Under the pieces are notes generated by a model. That model did not search any database, had not been told where the DNA came from, and was given only the letters and a program-made list of their open reading frames with translations. A stretch of 64,000 nt of DNA from Leptospira montravelensis (GTDB lineage: Bacteria > Spirochaetota > Leptospiria > Leptospirales > Leptospiraceae): contig NZ_RQFO01000017.1 of the NCBI RefSeq assembly GCF_004770045.1, positions 310,001-374,000 of the forward strand, written 5' to 3'. The stretch's first letter is position 1. The number at the start of each line of letters is the position of its first letter. Below, piece by piece: positions 49,329 through 58,212 of this stretch. The position numbers and the translations under genes were made by a program.

Positions 49329-49822
49329 CTGTGTAAAATGATCAGCACCTCGTCTTGTTGGACAAGATCACCTTGAGATTTTCGAATCTCTTCCACACGG
49401 CATGGATACGGCGCCTTAACAGCGTTCTCCATTTTCATGGCTTCCAAAATGAGTAGAGTCTCCCCTTGTAAGTGTTCCCGTCCGACTTCCGTAGAGATTT
49501 GCACTACTTTTCCAGGCATTGGACTTTTGATTTCTGGGGTTGTTTGTCCAGAAGCTTCATAGGACCGCTCCGCTAGTTTCGCAGTCCAGGTTTCACCTTT
49601 CCAATGTAAAAATACTTCATTTCTTACTTTAAGATATTTTAATATAGATCCATCTTTCATGGTTAAGGTTGCAATCTGTTCTGAGTTCGATGCATGAATT
49701 TCTTTTGCGATAAAATCATCCATTTGATAAATAATGGAATTGGTTCCTTTGCGCACTCGAACCGCGCTACCACTTACATGAACTGAAATTGAACCAGTTT
49801 TTGATTCGAATAAATAATCCAT
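49307..49822 (-). CDS. Biotin carboxyl carrier protein of an acyl-CoA carboxylase
   Basis: The 171-residue protein has the C-terminal biotinyl domain SPMPGKVVQI with EAMKMEN, in which K130 carries biotin. The N-terminal part (about 1-95) is a beta-rich domain with no clear match. The biotin carboxylase gene lies directly upstream with one base between. The carboxyltransferase subunit is not in this window. The pair is probably the alpha part of an acetyl-, propionyl- or methylcrotonyl-type carboxylase. Confidence 0.88.
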   Translation of the reverse strand: MDYLFESKTGSISVHVSGSAVRVRKGTNSIIYQMDDFIAKEIHASNSEQIATLTMKDGSILKYLKVRNEVFLHWKGETWTAKLAERSYEASGQTTPEIKSPMPGKVVQISTEVGREHLQGETLLILEAMKMENAVKAPYPCRVEEIRKSQGDLVQQDEVLIILHRIDSEKT

Positions 49823-49823
49823 A

Positions 49824-51269
49824 TTAGGTGGTCTCCTTGATCCAAGGGTTTAGTGGTTCTTTCGTTGCAAAAACTGCACCTGCAAAGGCTAGTTTTAACT
49901 CATCGTTAGTTTTGTCTGATAAAAGTTCCTGTTCATTATCTGCAATATAGTGAGTGGATACCTTACCTTCGGCAAATTCATTTGAGGAAACTAGTTTTTG
50001 TAAAAACTGCAAATTGGTTTTTGGGCCAAAAACAATTGTTTCTGACAAACATTCGATTAATCGATGAATGGCAGTGATTCGATCTTCGCCCCATACAATG
50101 AGTTTTGCAATCATAGGATCATAAAACATTGTAATTTCTGATCCTGAGATGACACCGGAATCTATCCTTAAATAATCTCTTTTGGGAAAGGAAAGATGGT
50201 GAATTCGTCCTGTGGAAGGTAAAAAACCTTCTTTGGGATCTTCTGCATAAATTCGAACTTCTATCGCATGTCCTTTTTGCGGAGGAGTTTGTATTTGTGG
50301 TAAGGTTTCACCTTGACAAACACGAATTTGCCACTCCACCAAATCAAGGCCCGTTGTCATTTCTGTAACTGGATGTTCTACTTGTAAACGAGTGTTCATT
50401 TCTAAAAAATAAAACTCCCCACTTTCACCTAATATGAATTCGACGGTTCCAGCTCCTTCATATTGTACGGATTTTGCGGCCATGACCGCAGCTTCGGACA
50501 TTTTTGTTTTTAAGTTTGATGGGTAATTGGGAGCAGGAGTTTCTTCTACTACTTTTTGGTGGCGTCTTTGTAAGGAACAATCCCTTTCGTGTAAGTGGAT
50601 GATATTTCCTTTGGTATCTCCAAAAATTTGAAACTCAACGTGTCTAGGATTTGTGATGTATTTTTCTAAAAGGATGCGATCATCACCAAAGGCAGAAAGT
50701 GATTCTCGTTTTGCAGAAAGAATGCCAGGTTCCAGTTCTTCGGGTGTATTGATCCGCCGCATTCCTTTTCCACCACCACCGGCACTTGCCTTTGCCATAA
50801 TAGGGTATCCAATTTTTTCGGCCTCTTTTTGGAACACTGACATTTCCTGAGAAGCACCTTCATAACCTGGAACCACAGGAACTCCACTTTTTGCGACTAA
50901 CAATCGTGAGCCGATTTTATCACCCATCGCTTCGATGGAATGAGGTTTGGGACCTATAAAACGAATTCCATGTTTTTCCAATTTTGTAGCAAAATCAGTA
51001 TTTTCTGATAAAAAACCATAACCAGGATGGACGGCATCGGCTCCAGTTTCTAAACATGCTTGAATGACCTTATCTACGTTTAAGTAGGAAGATCTAGCAT
51101 CTGTTCCCCCTAAAGAGAACGCTTCGTCTGCAGACTGAACAAACAAACTTTGAGCATCCGGATCGGAATAAATCGCAACCGTTTTTATGCCCATTTTTTT
51201 TGCGGTGCGAATGACACGTACGGCAATTTCACCACGATTAGCGATGAGTATTTTTTGGATCGGCTTCAT
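49824..51269 (-). CDS. Biotin carboxylase subunit (acyl-CoA carboxylase)
   Basis: The 481-residue ATP-grasp enzyme carboxylates biotin with bicarbonate and ATP. The N-terminal ILIANRGEIAVRVIRTAKKMGI, the ATP loop GGGGKGMRR, the HLHERDCSLQRRHQKVVEE block and FLEMNTRLQVEHPVTE are all present. The C-terminal domain ends in a segment with IYAEDPKEGFLPSTG. It has the usual size of an AccC-type subunit plus a short extension. Gene order carboxylase then carrier suggests one complex. Confidence 0.93.
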   Translation of the reverse strand: MKPIQKILIANRGEIAVRVIRTAKKMGIKTVAIYSDPDAQSLFVQSADEAFSLGGTDARSSYLNVDKVIQACLETGADAVHPGYGFLSENTDFATKLEKHGIRFIGPKPHSIEAMGDKIGSRLLVAKSGVPVVPGYEGASQEMSVFQKEAEKIGYPIMAKASAGGGGKGMRRINTPEELEPGILSAKRESLSAFGDDRILLEKYITNPRHVEFQIFGDTKGNIIHLHERDCSLQRRHQKVVEETPAPNYPSNLKTKMSEAAVMAAKSVQYEGAGTVEFILGESGEFYFLEMNTRLQVEHPVTEMTTGLDLVEWQIRVCQGETLPQIQTPPQKGHAIEVRIYAEDPKEGFLPSTGRIHHLSFPKRDYLRIDSGVISGSEITMFYDPMIAKLIVWGEDRITAIHRLIECLSETIVFGPKTNLQFLQKLVSSNEFAEGKVSTHYIADNEQELLSDKTNDELKLAFAGAVFATKEPLNPWIKETT

Positions 51270-51363
51270 GTGAGTAGGATCAAAACTAAAGAGCGGTGAA
51301 AATAAATCAACAGAAAGATAGGAAGTCGATTGACCTTCGTTTTAGCTAACAAATTCTTTTTTC

Positions 51364-53364
51364 ATGGTGAAACAGTTTTTTAGTCCTAGGTTTTCAGATC
51401 GAATATTTCTAATTTATTTCTCGGTTGGATTCCTCACCCTCTTCTTACACCGTATTATATTTTTCTTAGTTTACTCCTATCGATTGGAAGAGTTTCCATA
51501 TTTGCTTCTACTAAAAGCATTTTTAATTGGATTTCGATTTGATTGGTTTACCGTTTCCATCCTGTTAGTTGGATTTTATCTACTTTCCCTTTGGGATAAA
51601 GCCTCACGTTTAAAATGGTACAGATATTTTTGGCTTTTCAGTCCTTTGGTTTTATATCCGTTGTGTTTGATTCATTTATTTGCTGATTTGTTATATTTTG
51701 AGAATGCAAACAAACATATAGGATACGAAGCGATTGTTTTTTTAGGTGATTTGGATGTTTTAATTTCTTCGTCATTCAAAGAAGCACCATTCAAAATTCT
51801 TTCATTTCTGATTTGTATTGGATTGTATATCTTAGGGATTCGCCATTGGTTTTTCAAATCCCATATTTCTGAAAAGAGAAACGAAATAGAATCCTTTCGA
51901 CCTAATGCATTGAAAACCATTCTCTGGATTTTATTTTTTTTTATAGGACTACGAGGTGGACCGCAAGAATCTCCCTTACGTGCCAGCGAAGCGATTATTT
52001 CTGATGATGCACTTATTAACCAACTAGCGTTAAATGGCATTTATACAACCATTAACGATTTCAAAAGCCAAGCTATTCCCAAACATTTAAAAATGTCTGA
52101 TAAGGAAATGCTGGCAGTCGTTAAGGAAGAAATTTCATACGAAGGTGCCAATTTTATTGGTGATCCTGAGTTTCCATTGGTTCGAAAAATCGAAGGAGTT
52201 CCAGGAAGAAAACCGATCAATGTTGTTTTAGTCATTCAAGAATCTTGGACGGGGAAATACGTTTGGCCAATTTCCGATGGAATCTGGTTAGGGAAAGAAG
52301 TAACACCATTTTACAATAGTTTGGCGAAAAAGGGCCATAGTTTTCGAAAATTTTATGCGAATGGAGGTAGAACCAGTAATGCTTTACTTTCTGTTCTCAC
52401 TAGTGTTCCTGATAGACCGGGACTTACGGCGATTCGCACTCCACAAATCCTCAGTCATTTTTCAGCGATTGGAAATCTATTTTCAGGTTTTGGATACCAA
52501 ACTAGTTTTATTACTGGAGATGATTTGAAATTCGATAGTTTGGCCACCATCTTACCTCACTTTGGTTTTCGAACTCTCATTGGAAAGGAAGACTTCCGAA
52601 AATCAGGAAAGTATTCTATAGGTGCCTGGGGATACGACGATGAACATCTTTATTCCAAAGCCTTGGAAGAAATGGATCTATACCAAAATGATAACAAACC
52701 ATTTTTAATGACCATACTTACAATGACGACACATTACCCCTATAAGGTGCCAAATTCTAAATATGAAATTTATGATTCTTCCATCACGGATTTTGATTAT
52801 CTCAATACTTACCATTATTCTGATGCAGCTCTAGAAACATTTATGAAAGAAATACAAAAAAGGAAATACTACGAAGACACTCTTTTTGTTTTTGTGGGAG
52901 ACCACACGCATCATCGGTATTTATCTTATTATGAAGATAGAATGGTTCCCTTTTTATTATTTTCACCAAAATACATCAAACCAAGGTTAGATGAAAGAAT
53001 TTCTTCCCAATTGGATGTGTTACCCACTATTTTGGGAGTTGTCGGCAGAGAAACATACTTTGCTGGTTTTGGAAAAGATATGCGTGCACCGAAGGTAAAG
53101 TCAGGAAGCACTTATTTTGCTTATGGTAGCGCCTGTGGTTGGATTGATGAAGAAAAAATTCTATATCAAAGTGTGGATGGTGATACACAATTTATTTTTC
53201 AAATGAATCCACCTTATGGGTTAGATCCAGCCTGTAACCCTGATCGTAAAAACTGTTTTCATCAAACCGTCAAGGCACGGGCTTTCTTTAATTTGTCTTT
53301 GGAGCTGATGAACCGAAATTCGGTTTATCCTTTAGAAGGTAGTTTACGGTATACCAGGAAATGA
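51364..53364 (+). CDS. LtaS-like membrane phosphoglycerol/phosphoethanolamine-type transferase
   Basis: The 666-residue protein has about five N-terminal transmembrane helices, a linker, and an extracytoplasmic sulfatase-fold domain. The sulfatase domain begins VLVIQESWTGK, the nucleophilic threonine is T337 in GRTSNALLSVLTS, and the late metal-ligand motif is FVGDHTHH. The LtaS family makes polyglycerol-phosphate lipoteichoic acid in Gram-positives, but a diderm spirochaete has none, so modification of a periplasmic glycan or lipid is more likely. Its 3' end overlaps the convergent SFP-repeat gene by 21 bases. Confidence 0.82.
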   Translation: MVKQFFSPRFSDRIFLIYFSVGFLTLFLHRIIFFLVYSYRLEEFPYLLLLKAFLIGFRFDWFTVSILLVGFYLLSLWDKASRLKWYRYFWLFSPLVLYPLCLIHLFADLLYFENANKHIGYEAIVFLGDLDVLISSSFKEAPFKILSFLICIGLYILGIRHWFFKSHISEKRNEIESFRPNALKTILWILFFFIGLRGGPQESPLRASEAIISDDALINQLALNGIYTTINDFKSQAIPKHLKMSDKEMLAVVKEEISYEGANFIGDPEFPLVRKIEGVPGRKPINVVLVIQESWTGKYVWPISDGIWLGKEVTPFYNSLAKKGHSFRKFYANGGRTSNALLSVLTSVPDRPGLTAIRTPQILSHFSAIGNLFSGFGYQTSFITGDDLKFDSLATILPHFGFRTLIGKEDFRKSGKYSIGAWGYDDEHLYSKALEEMDLYQNDNKPFLMTILTMTTHYPYKVPNSKYEIYDSSITDFDYLNTYHYSDAALETFMKEIQKRKYYEDTLFVFVGDHTHHRYLSYYEDRMVPFLLFSPKYIKPRLDERISSQLDVLPTILGVVGRETYFAGFGKDMRAPKVKSGSTYFAYGSACGWIDEEKILYQSVDGDTQFIFQMNPPYGLDPACNPDRKNCFHQTVKARAFFNLSLELMNRNSVYPLEGSLRYTRK

Positions 53365-53658
53365 ACTTACATATTTAATTTTTAAGTCAGGAAAACTAGA
53401 TACAATCTGTACTTTAAAATCTGGAAAAGAGGTTACTTCCTGCCATTTCCCACATTCAGAAGGGAAACTACTTACCTTTTGTACTTTTAAGTCGGGAAAA
53501 CTATCTACAATCTGTACTTTGAAATCGGGGAAACTGGTTACAAACTGAACCTTTCCTGCTAATTTTTTTCCTTTGAAAGTACAATCAGATTCCACTTCTC
53601 CGGCTGCAAGGCTCGAAGAAAATAGAATCAATAATAATGAACCAATGATTTTTTTCAT
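53344..53658 (-). CDS. Exported SFP-repeat protein, resembles the 7(1) septoil-knot family
   Basis: The 104-residue protein has a signal peptide (SLLLILFSSSLAAG) and six repeats with the core SFPD-F/L-KVQ-V: SFP at residues 42-44, 53-55, 64-66, 77-79, 88-90 and 99-101. The spacing is 11, except for 13 between the third and fourth, where a CGKW insertion sits. The two cysteines (C26 and C69) may form a disulfide. I recall a family with these SFPDxKVQxV repeats named for a predicted 7(1) 'septoil' knot, and the length fits. The match is from memory, not a search. It overlaps the LtaS-like gene on the other strand. Confidence 0.7.
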   Translation of the reverse strand: MKKIIGSLLLILFSSSLAAGEVESDCTFKGKKLAGKVQFVTSFPDFKVQIVDSFPDLKVQKVSSFPSECGKWQEVTSFPDFKVQIVSSFPDLKIKYVSSFPGIP

Positions 53659-53773
53659 ACATTCTCCCCATTTTTAAGAAATAAATTTTAGACTAAAAAA
53701 TGGTTCTGTCAATTCATTTGTCCGATGCTTTGAAATCAAATCACTGGGAAAAACCTAAATATGTAACAAATCC

Positions 53774-54571
53774 CTAACTGACTTTTGCCCTTTCCGTTTC
53801 CGTCATGACGTCTAACTCTTGTTTTTTGGAATGCATTAAATTATATAAAAAAGTTTGGAATTCTTCCCAAGACGAAAAATCAGTAGGGTCAAAAGATCCA
53901 AGGCCTAAATACCCTACCACGTTTCCTTTTTGGTAGTCTTGGTAGGTAGTAACTCCTGATTTTAAGGCCACAAACACTGGGATTTTTTGGTCAAAGGCAA
54001 TTTTCACCATACCTTTTTTTAAAGGTACGATTTCTTCAGAATAAGTATTTTTGCCTTCTGGGTATACAATGTAAGAAGTAGTTTTTAATCCTTCGATTAA
54101 GTTTTTTACAGAAACAGCAACTGACATTGCTTTGGAATTATCAAAAACTTGTGAGCCCATTGCCGTCATCCACCAATAAGCAAACCATGCTTTTTTAATT
54201 ACCTGGTTTGCCAAAAATGGTTTTCGAATCACATAACAATCGTAAGGAAAATCCATTTCATTCACATGGTTTAAAAAAATCATATGTCCTTTCTCTGGAA
54301 CTTTGATTTCGTTAAATACTATGAGTTTTGTTTTGGTAATCTTTAAGACATCTTCTGCCCAAATTTTTGTACCTTCCAAAAACTCTTTGATACGTGCTTC
54401 TTTGTTCCCTGTAAGAGAACGATAAATCCCTCGAACTAAATATGGACTTGCTTTACCAAAAACAAGAAGGGTGATTCTTAAGTAAACTTTCATCACCAAA
54501 CGCCCGTAGTGGACACTTAGTCCATGTAAATTTTTCTTAATGAGATCGTCAACGACCGGAATTTTCGCCAT
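53774..54571 (-). CDS. 1-acylglycerol-3-phosphate acyltransferase (PlsC family), second copy
   Basis: The 265-residue protein has the catalytic HX4D H102-D107 in NHVNEMDFPY and the YPEGKNT motif. It differs considerably from the copy at 18296, so the two probably use different acyl donors or acceptors. The N-terminal basic region has one hydrophobic stretch (VYLRITLLVFG). A terminator for the upstream gene lies before it. Confidence 0.85.
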   Translation of the reverse strand: MAKIPVVDDLIKKNLHGLSVHYGRLVMKVYLRITLLVFGKASPYLVRGIYRSLTGNKEARIKEFLEGTKIWAEDVLKITKTKLIVFNEIKVPEKGHMIFLNHVNEMDFPYDCYVIRKPFLANQVIKKAWFAYWWMTAMGSQVFDNSKAMSVAVSVKNLIEGLKTTSYIVYPEGKNTYSEEIVPLKKGMVKIAFDQKIPVFVALKSGVTTYQDYQKGNVVGYLGLGSFDPTDFSSWEEFQTFLYNLMHSKKQELDVMTETERAKVS

Positions 54572-54613
54572 AGCAACAATTAGACAAAAGAGGCCATTCT
54601 ATGGAAATAAAAA

Positions 54614-54635
54614 AGCCCAAGAAAATTCTTGGGCT
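54614..54635 (-). terminator. Terminator of the gene at 54669
   Basis: A stem of 9-10 bp (54614-54623 with 54626-54635) with a short A-rich loop, followed on the minus strand by TTTTTTATTTCC. It separates that gene from the second acyltransferase. Confidence 0.85.
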
Positions 54636-54668
54636 CTAAGATTCGGAAACGGTGTTAGTTAACGTTTC

Positions 54669-55787
54669 TTATTGCTGTGGATTGGCAGTGGCTCCAGCAG
54701 CAGGTTTTGTTGGCACATTCAATGCTTTTTTACGTTCTTGGTCGTATTTCATGAACACCATATTGTTGGAGTCCAAATCATATACTCGACCTCTTACATC
54801 TGCATGGTCCACACGATATTCTTCTGGAACACGAACATCAAACATAGCTTGGATTCTATTATCAAATTTGACATAAGGATTTTTGGAGAAATCATAAGTA
54901 ACACCATCTACTTTTACTGGTTGGCCTTCGACTGTGGCACCATTTTCATCTTTCGATGATTCTGATTTTGCTTGGGCATTGTTCAGGTAATAGTTGTCAT
55001 AAGGATATTTCAACTTATAGATGTTAATTGCATTTGCTTTGGAATCACGAGCTAAGTTAATAGCGCCAAAGTATAAATCGATACGATACTTTCTGTGTGA
55101 TGGTTGGAGTTTTTGGTGTTTTTCCAAATTCTTTTCCACTTTTAAAGCAGTCGCTCTAGCTTCTTTGGCAAGACCAAGATGTTTGTATCCCAACTCTAAG
55201 TTTTTCTCAATATCGTATTTATTATAACTGTAATGAGCTTCTTTTGGGTCATACATTCGACGTGAATACGGAGCTTCTCTTGGAATGTCCATCACGTCTT
55301 GACGAAAATAAGAACCTTTACCATACTCAATAGAAATATCAAGTAGGGCCTTATCCATAGGATTATTTGGATTTTTTCTTTCCATCGCCGTTTTCATCAT
55401 CTCTTCTGCACGAAGGATGTAGAGTTGGGAAAGTTCTTCCGTCATTTTTTCAATACCCAATTGGCATTCGAGAAAACGTTGGTAAGCAGAAGGGAAATTA
55501 CCTTCGAAGTGATATTGTAATCCTTCTTGGTAGATCCTTTTAGCTTCGTTGTATTTCTTCAGACGAAAGCCTTCCTTTCCTTCAGGAGCATTGAGTTCCG
55601 TCGGTTTTCCTTCCGGATCTTCTCCACGGAAATTTTTTACAATTGGCTCTAACTCACGTAAGTAAGTCAGAAGTTCAATGCGTTTGTGGTATGATTTACT
55701 AGAGACTGATTCTGCAAACATAGGTGCCTGCATCAAAAGACTCATCATGAGAATAAGAAGGGATTGTTTCATTGCGCTGCCATTCAT
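54669..55787 (-). CDS. Leptospiral hypothetical exported protein, helical repeat type
   Basis: The 372-residue protein has a signal peptide (LLILMMSLLMQAPMFA), a central helical region with TPR-like character (RIYQEGLQYHFEGNFPSAYQRFLECQ), and a charged disordered C-terminus. I recognise no named family. It is divergent from the DUF2225 gene at 55924 and has its own terminator. Either of two ATG codons at 55787 or 55772 is possible; the second gives the more usual start to the signal peptide. Confidence 0.7.
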   Translation of the reverse strand: MNGSAMKQSLLILMMSLLMQAPMFAESVSSKSYHKRIELLTYLRELEPIVKNFRGEDPEGKPTELNAPEGKEGFRLKKYNEAKRIYQEGLQYHFEGNFPSAYQRFLECQLGIEKMTEELSQLYILRAEEMMKTAMERKNPNNPMDKALLDISIEYGKGSYFRQDVMDIPREAPYSRRMYDPKEAHYSYNKYDIEKNLELGYKHLGLAKEARATALKVEKNLEKHQKLQPSHRKYRIDLYFGAINLARDSKANAINIYKLKYPYDNYYLNNAQAKSESSKDENGATVEGQPVKVDGVTYDFSKNPYVKFDNRIQAMFDVRVPEEYRVDHADVRGRVYDLDSNNMVFMKYDQERKKALNVPTKPAAGATANPQQ

Positions 55788-55923
55788 TCCGTTTCCGTAC
55801 TTTCCTTCCTTGAAAGAATCTTACAAGTAATTTCGGGGAGACCCCTGTGAGTATTATCGGAGATTTATGATATTGGATTGACAGATTGTATTTTAAAATT
55901 GAGCCTTTTCCTAGATTTTTCCT

Positions 55924-56802
55924 ATGTCCCAAGCCGCTGCCCAGTCCAAAAAAGTATCTTTTCGCGCCAAAGAGTCCACAGCCTGCCCGATTTGTGATGA
56001 AAATCACCAAAAAGAACAAATGTTCCAAGGGGGAGGAAGGTTAATCGCCGGGAAGTTAGCTCAGGATTTACGTCGTTTATACGAAAAAAATAGGAAATTT
56101 GGCCGTGTCAGTCCCCTGGATTATGTCATGTCCGTTTGTCCACGTTGTTTATACTCCTCCTTCCCAAAAGATTGGAATTCACTAAACCCCGCTGACAATG
56201 AAGCCATTCGTATGGCCACAGATGCTCGCAGAAGTTATATTGAAAAAATCCTTGGACCTTTAGATTTTACGCAGGATCGCCAAATTGTGTTAGGTGCTGC
56301 TTCTTATGTTTTAGGAATGGACTGTTACCAACTCCGTGGTGCCAGTGTAGCCCCCACTCCTAAAAAGGCAGTTTGTGCCATTCGTGGTGCTTGGTATTTC
56401 TCTGATTTACACGAAGAGTTTCCACATATCGGTTATGATAAAATCCGGGACTTTCTCTACCAAAAAGCAGCTGTTATCTATGGTTATACCTTAGAACTCA
56501 TGCAAAATGGAAACGAACCTGTGGACCAGGCTGCAGGAATGCTTGGACCCGACACTGACAATAACTGGGGATTTGATGGTGTCATTTATCTCAATGCCTA
56601 TCTTACCAAAAAATTCAAAGACCAAATGGCTCCAAAACCGGAAGACCAAGTTTTGCTTTTATCTCGCGCCAAACGAACGCTAGCAAGACTTTATGGTTCT
56701 GGAAAGGCATCCAAAGGAAAACCTGGTCCGATTGTGGAAATGACTCGCGAGTTGTATGATGAATACAATGCTATTTTAGAAGCGATGGGAGGCGAGAAGT
56801 AA
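55924..56802 (+). CDS. DUF2225 family protein
   Basis: The 292-residue protein has the DUF2225 zinc-ribbon-like start CPICDENHQKEQ and CPRCLYSSF, followed by helical repeats. No function is established for the family; members are often near translation or cell-envelope genes. truA begins four bases downstream and may be co-transcribed. Confidence 0.8.
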   Translation: MSQAAAQSKKVSFRAKESTACPICDENHQKEQMFQGGGRLIAGKLAQDLRRLYEKNRKFGRVSPLDYVMSVCPRCLYSSFPKDWNSLNPADNEAIRMATDARRSYIEKILGPLDFTQDRQIVLGAASYVLGMDCYQLRGASVAPTPKKAVCAIRGAWYFSDLHEEFPHIGYDKIRDFLYQKAAVIYGYTLELMQNGNEPVDQAAGMLGPDTDNNWGFDGVIYLNAYLTKKFKDQMAPKPEDQVLLLSRAKRTLARLYGSGKASKGKPGPIVEMTRELYDEYNAILEAMGGEK

Positions 56803-56806
56803 GGGT

Positions 56807-57601
56807 TTGCCCAACTACGCACTTCTCGTCGAATACGACGGAAATCATTTTTACGGTTGGCAAAAACAAAAAAATTTACCAACAGTACAGTCTTCTATAG
56901 AATCCGCACTCTCGGTTATATTGAGAAAAAACCCCGCCTCACGATTGTCAGTTGCCGGAAGAACTGATACCGGTGTTCATGCCTTAGGAATGGTATGTAA
57001 TTTCAAAACTGAGTTCTCGATACCGAATTTTCACAAACTACTTGTTTCCATCAACGCACTGACTCCTAAAGGAGTTTCAGTCAAAAACGTAATTGAGGTT
57101 CCGGCAGAATTCCATTCTAGGTTTAGTTGCACAGGCAGAGAGTACATCTATAAAATTTATTATAGTAAATATGAAAGTAGTTTCATTGAAGGCAGAGCCT
57201 TCTGGGAAAAACACCATGTGGATTGGGATTTCGTCGAAAACCAACTCTTAAATCTAATTGGGGAAAAAGACTTCAGGTCTCTCACCAAAGCAAAGTCAAT
57301 GGCAGGGAAACGGGCCGTTCGAGAAATATTTGACATACGTTTGGAACGATTGACACCAGAATGGATCCAAATCCGCATCCGTGCCAATGGATTTATGCAC
57401 AATATGGTTCGTATTACAGTAGGAACTTTACTAGACATTGGGAAGGGACGTTGGAAATCTAGATCCATCGGCTCCATTTTGGAAGAAAAGAACCGTTCGA
57501 TTGCAGGAATTACACTCCCGCCGGATGGTCTCTATTTTGTCCGCGCATATTACGAAGATTATCCGGAAATTCATGAATTGTATAAAATCATTCTTCCTTA
57601 G
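56807..57601 (+). CDS. truA: tRNA pseudouridine synthase A
   Basis: TruA makes pseudouridine at positions 38-40 of tRNA. The 264-residue protein has the family start YALLVEYDGNHFYGWQKQ, the catalytic D54 in GRTDTGVHA, and the C-terminal NGFMHNMVRITVGTLLDIGKGR. TTG is the start, after GTAAGGG. Its end overlaps the next gene by 29 bases. Confidence 0.95.
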   Translation: MPNYALLVEYDGNHFYGWQKQKNLPTVQSSIESALSVILRKNPASRLSVAGRTDTGVHALGMVCNFKTEFSIPNFHKLLVSINALTPKGVSVKNVIEVPAEFHSRFSCTGREYIYKIYYSKYESSFIEGRAFWEKHHVDWDFVENQLLNLIGEKDFRSLTKAKSMAGKRAVREIFDIRLERLTPEWIQIRIRANGFMHNMVRITVGTLLDIGKGRWKSRSIGSILEEKNRSIAGITLPPDGLYFVRAYYEDYPEIHELYKIILP

Positions 57602-58211
57602 CCTTTTCCTGGCACTAACACTGTTTTCCGGACTTCTTTCTGCACAAACTCTTGAAGAATATAACAAACGCAGGTATGAAATCGGGGGTTGGGTGGGAGC
57701 TGCAAACCCCATGCCAGGAACTCCTACAGTACGTGTTTTAGAAACCACTTTGGGAGGAGGGTTCTATGCGAGAATGCCTTGGCCTTGGATTTTTTATACG
57801 GAAGTGGGTGGCTCTTATGCCGTATTTTTATCAAGATCCGAACGAGCATTGACAGCTATCCCACTCTATGCAGCCCTAGCCTATAAAATTCCTGTAGAAC
57901 TTCCCATTCAGTTTTTTATCAAAGGTGGCGGTGGGTCTGCCTATGTTGTGGCCCGCCCTGCTGATACGGCTCGTTGGGATCCCTCCGCCTATGCCGGGTT
58001 AGAAGCAAGTTTTATTGCTGGTCGCAGAATTCGTATCGGTGTTCGATTGGATTATCATAAGATCTTTGAGACACAAATGGATGTTCCTAACCAATACAGA
58101 TACCCACTTTCCAGTCCTTATGATGACCCACGTTTGCAAAATCCGGCCAATTACACTTTGCAAAACGTAGATTTTTTCTATTTCGGTCTAACAGTTGGAG
58201 TTTTGTTTTAA
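57573..58211 (+). CDS. Exported outer-membrane-like protein
   Basis: The 212-residue protein has a signal peptide (SFFLSLFLALTLFSGLLSA) and a body with glycine and aromatic-rich strands (YEIGGWVGAANP, TTLGGGFYARMPWPWIFYTEVGGSYAVF), ending in FFYFGLTVGVLF, all typical of a small outer-membrane barrel. No family is recognised. The start within truA at 57573 is supported by the signal sequence. The next gene starts one base after its stop. Confidence 0.65.
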   Translation: MNCIKSFFLSLFLALTLFSGLLSAQTLEEYNKRRYEIGGWVGAANPMPGTPTVRVLETTLGGGFYARMPWPWIFYTEVGGSYAVFLSRSERALTAIPLYAALAYKIPVELPIQFFIKGGGGSAYVVARPADTARWDPSAYAGLEASFIAGRRIRIGVRLDYHKIFETQMDVPNQYRYPLSSPYDDPRLQNPANYTLQNVDFFYFGLTVGVLF

Positions 58212-58212
58212 T

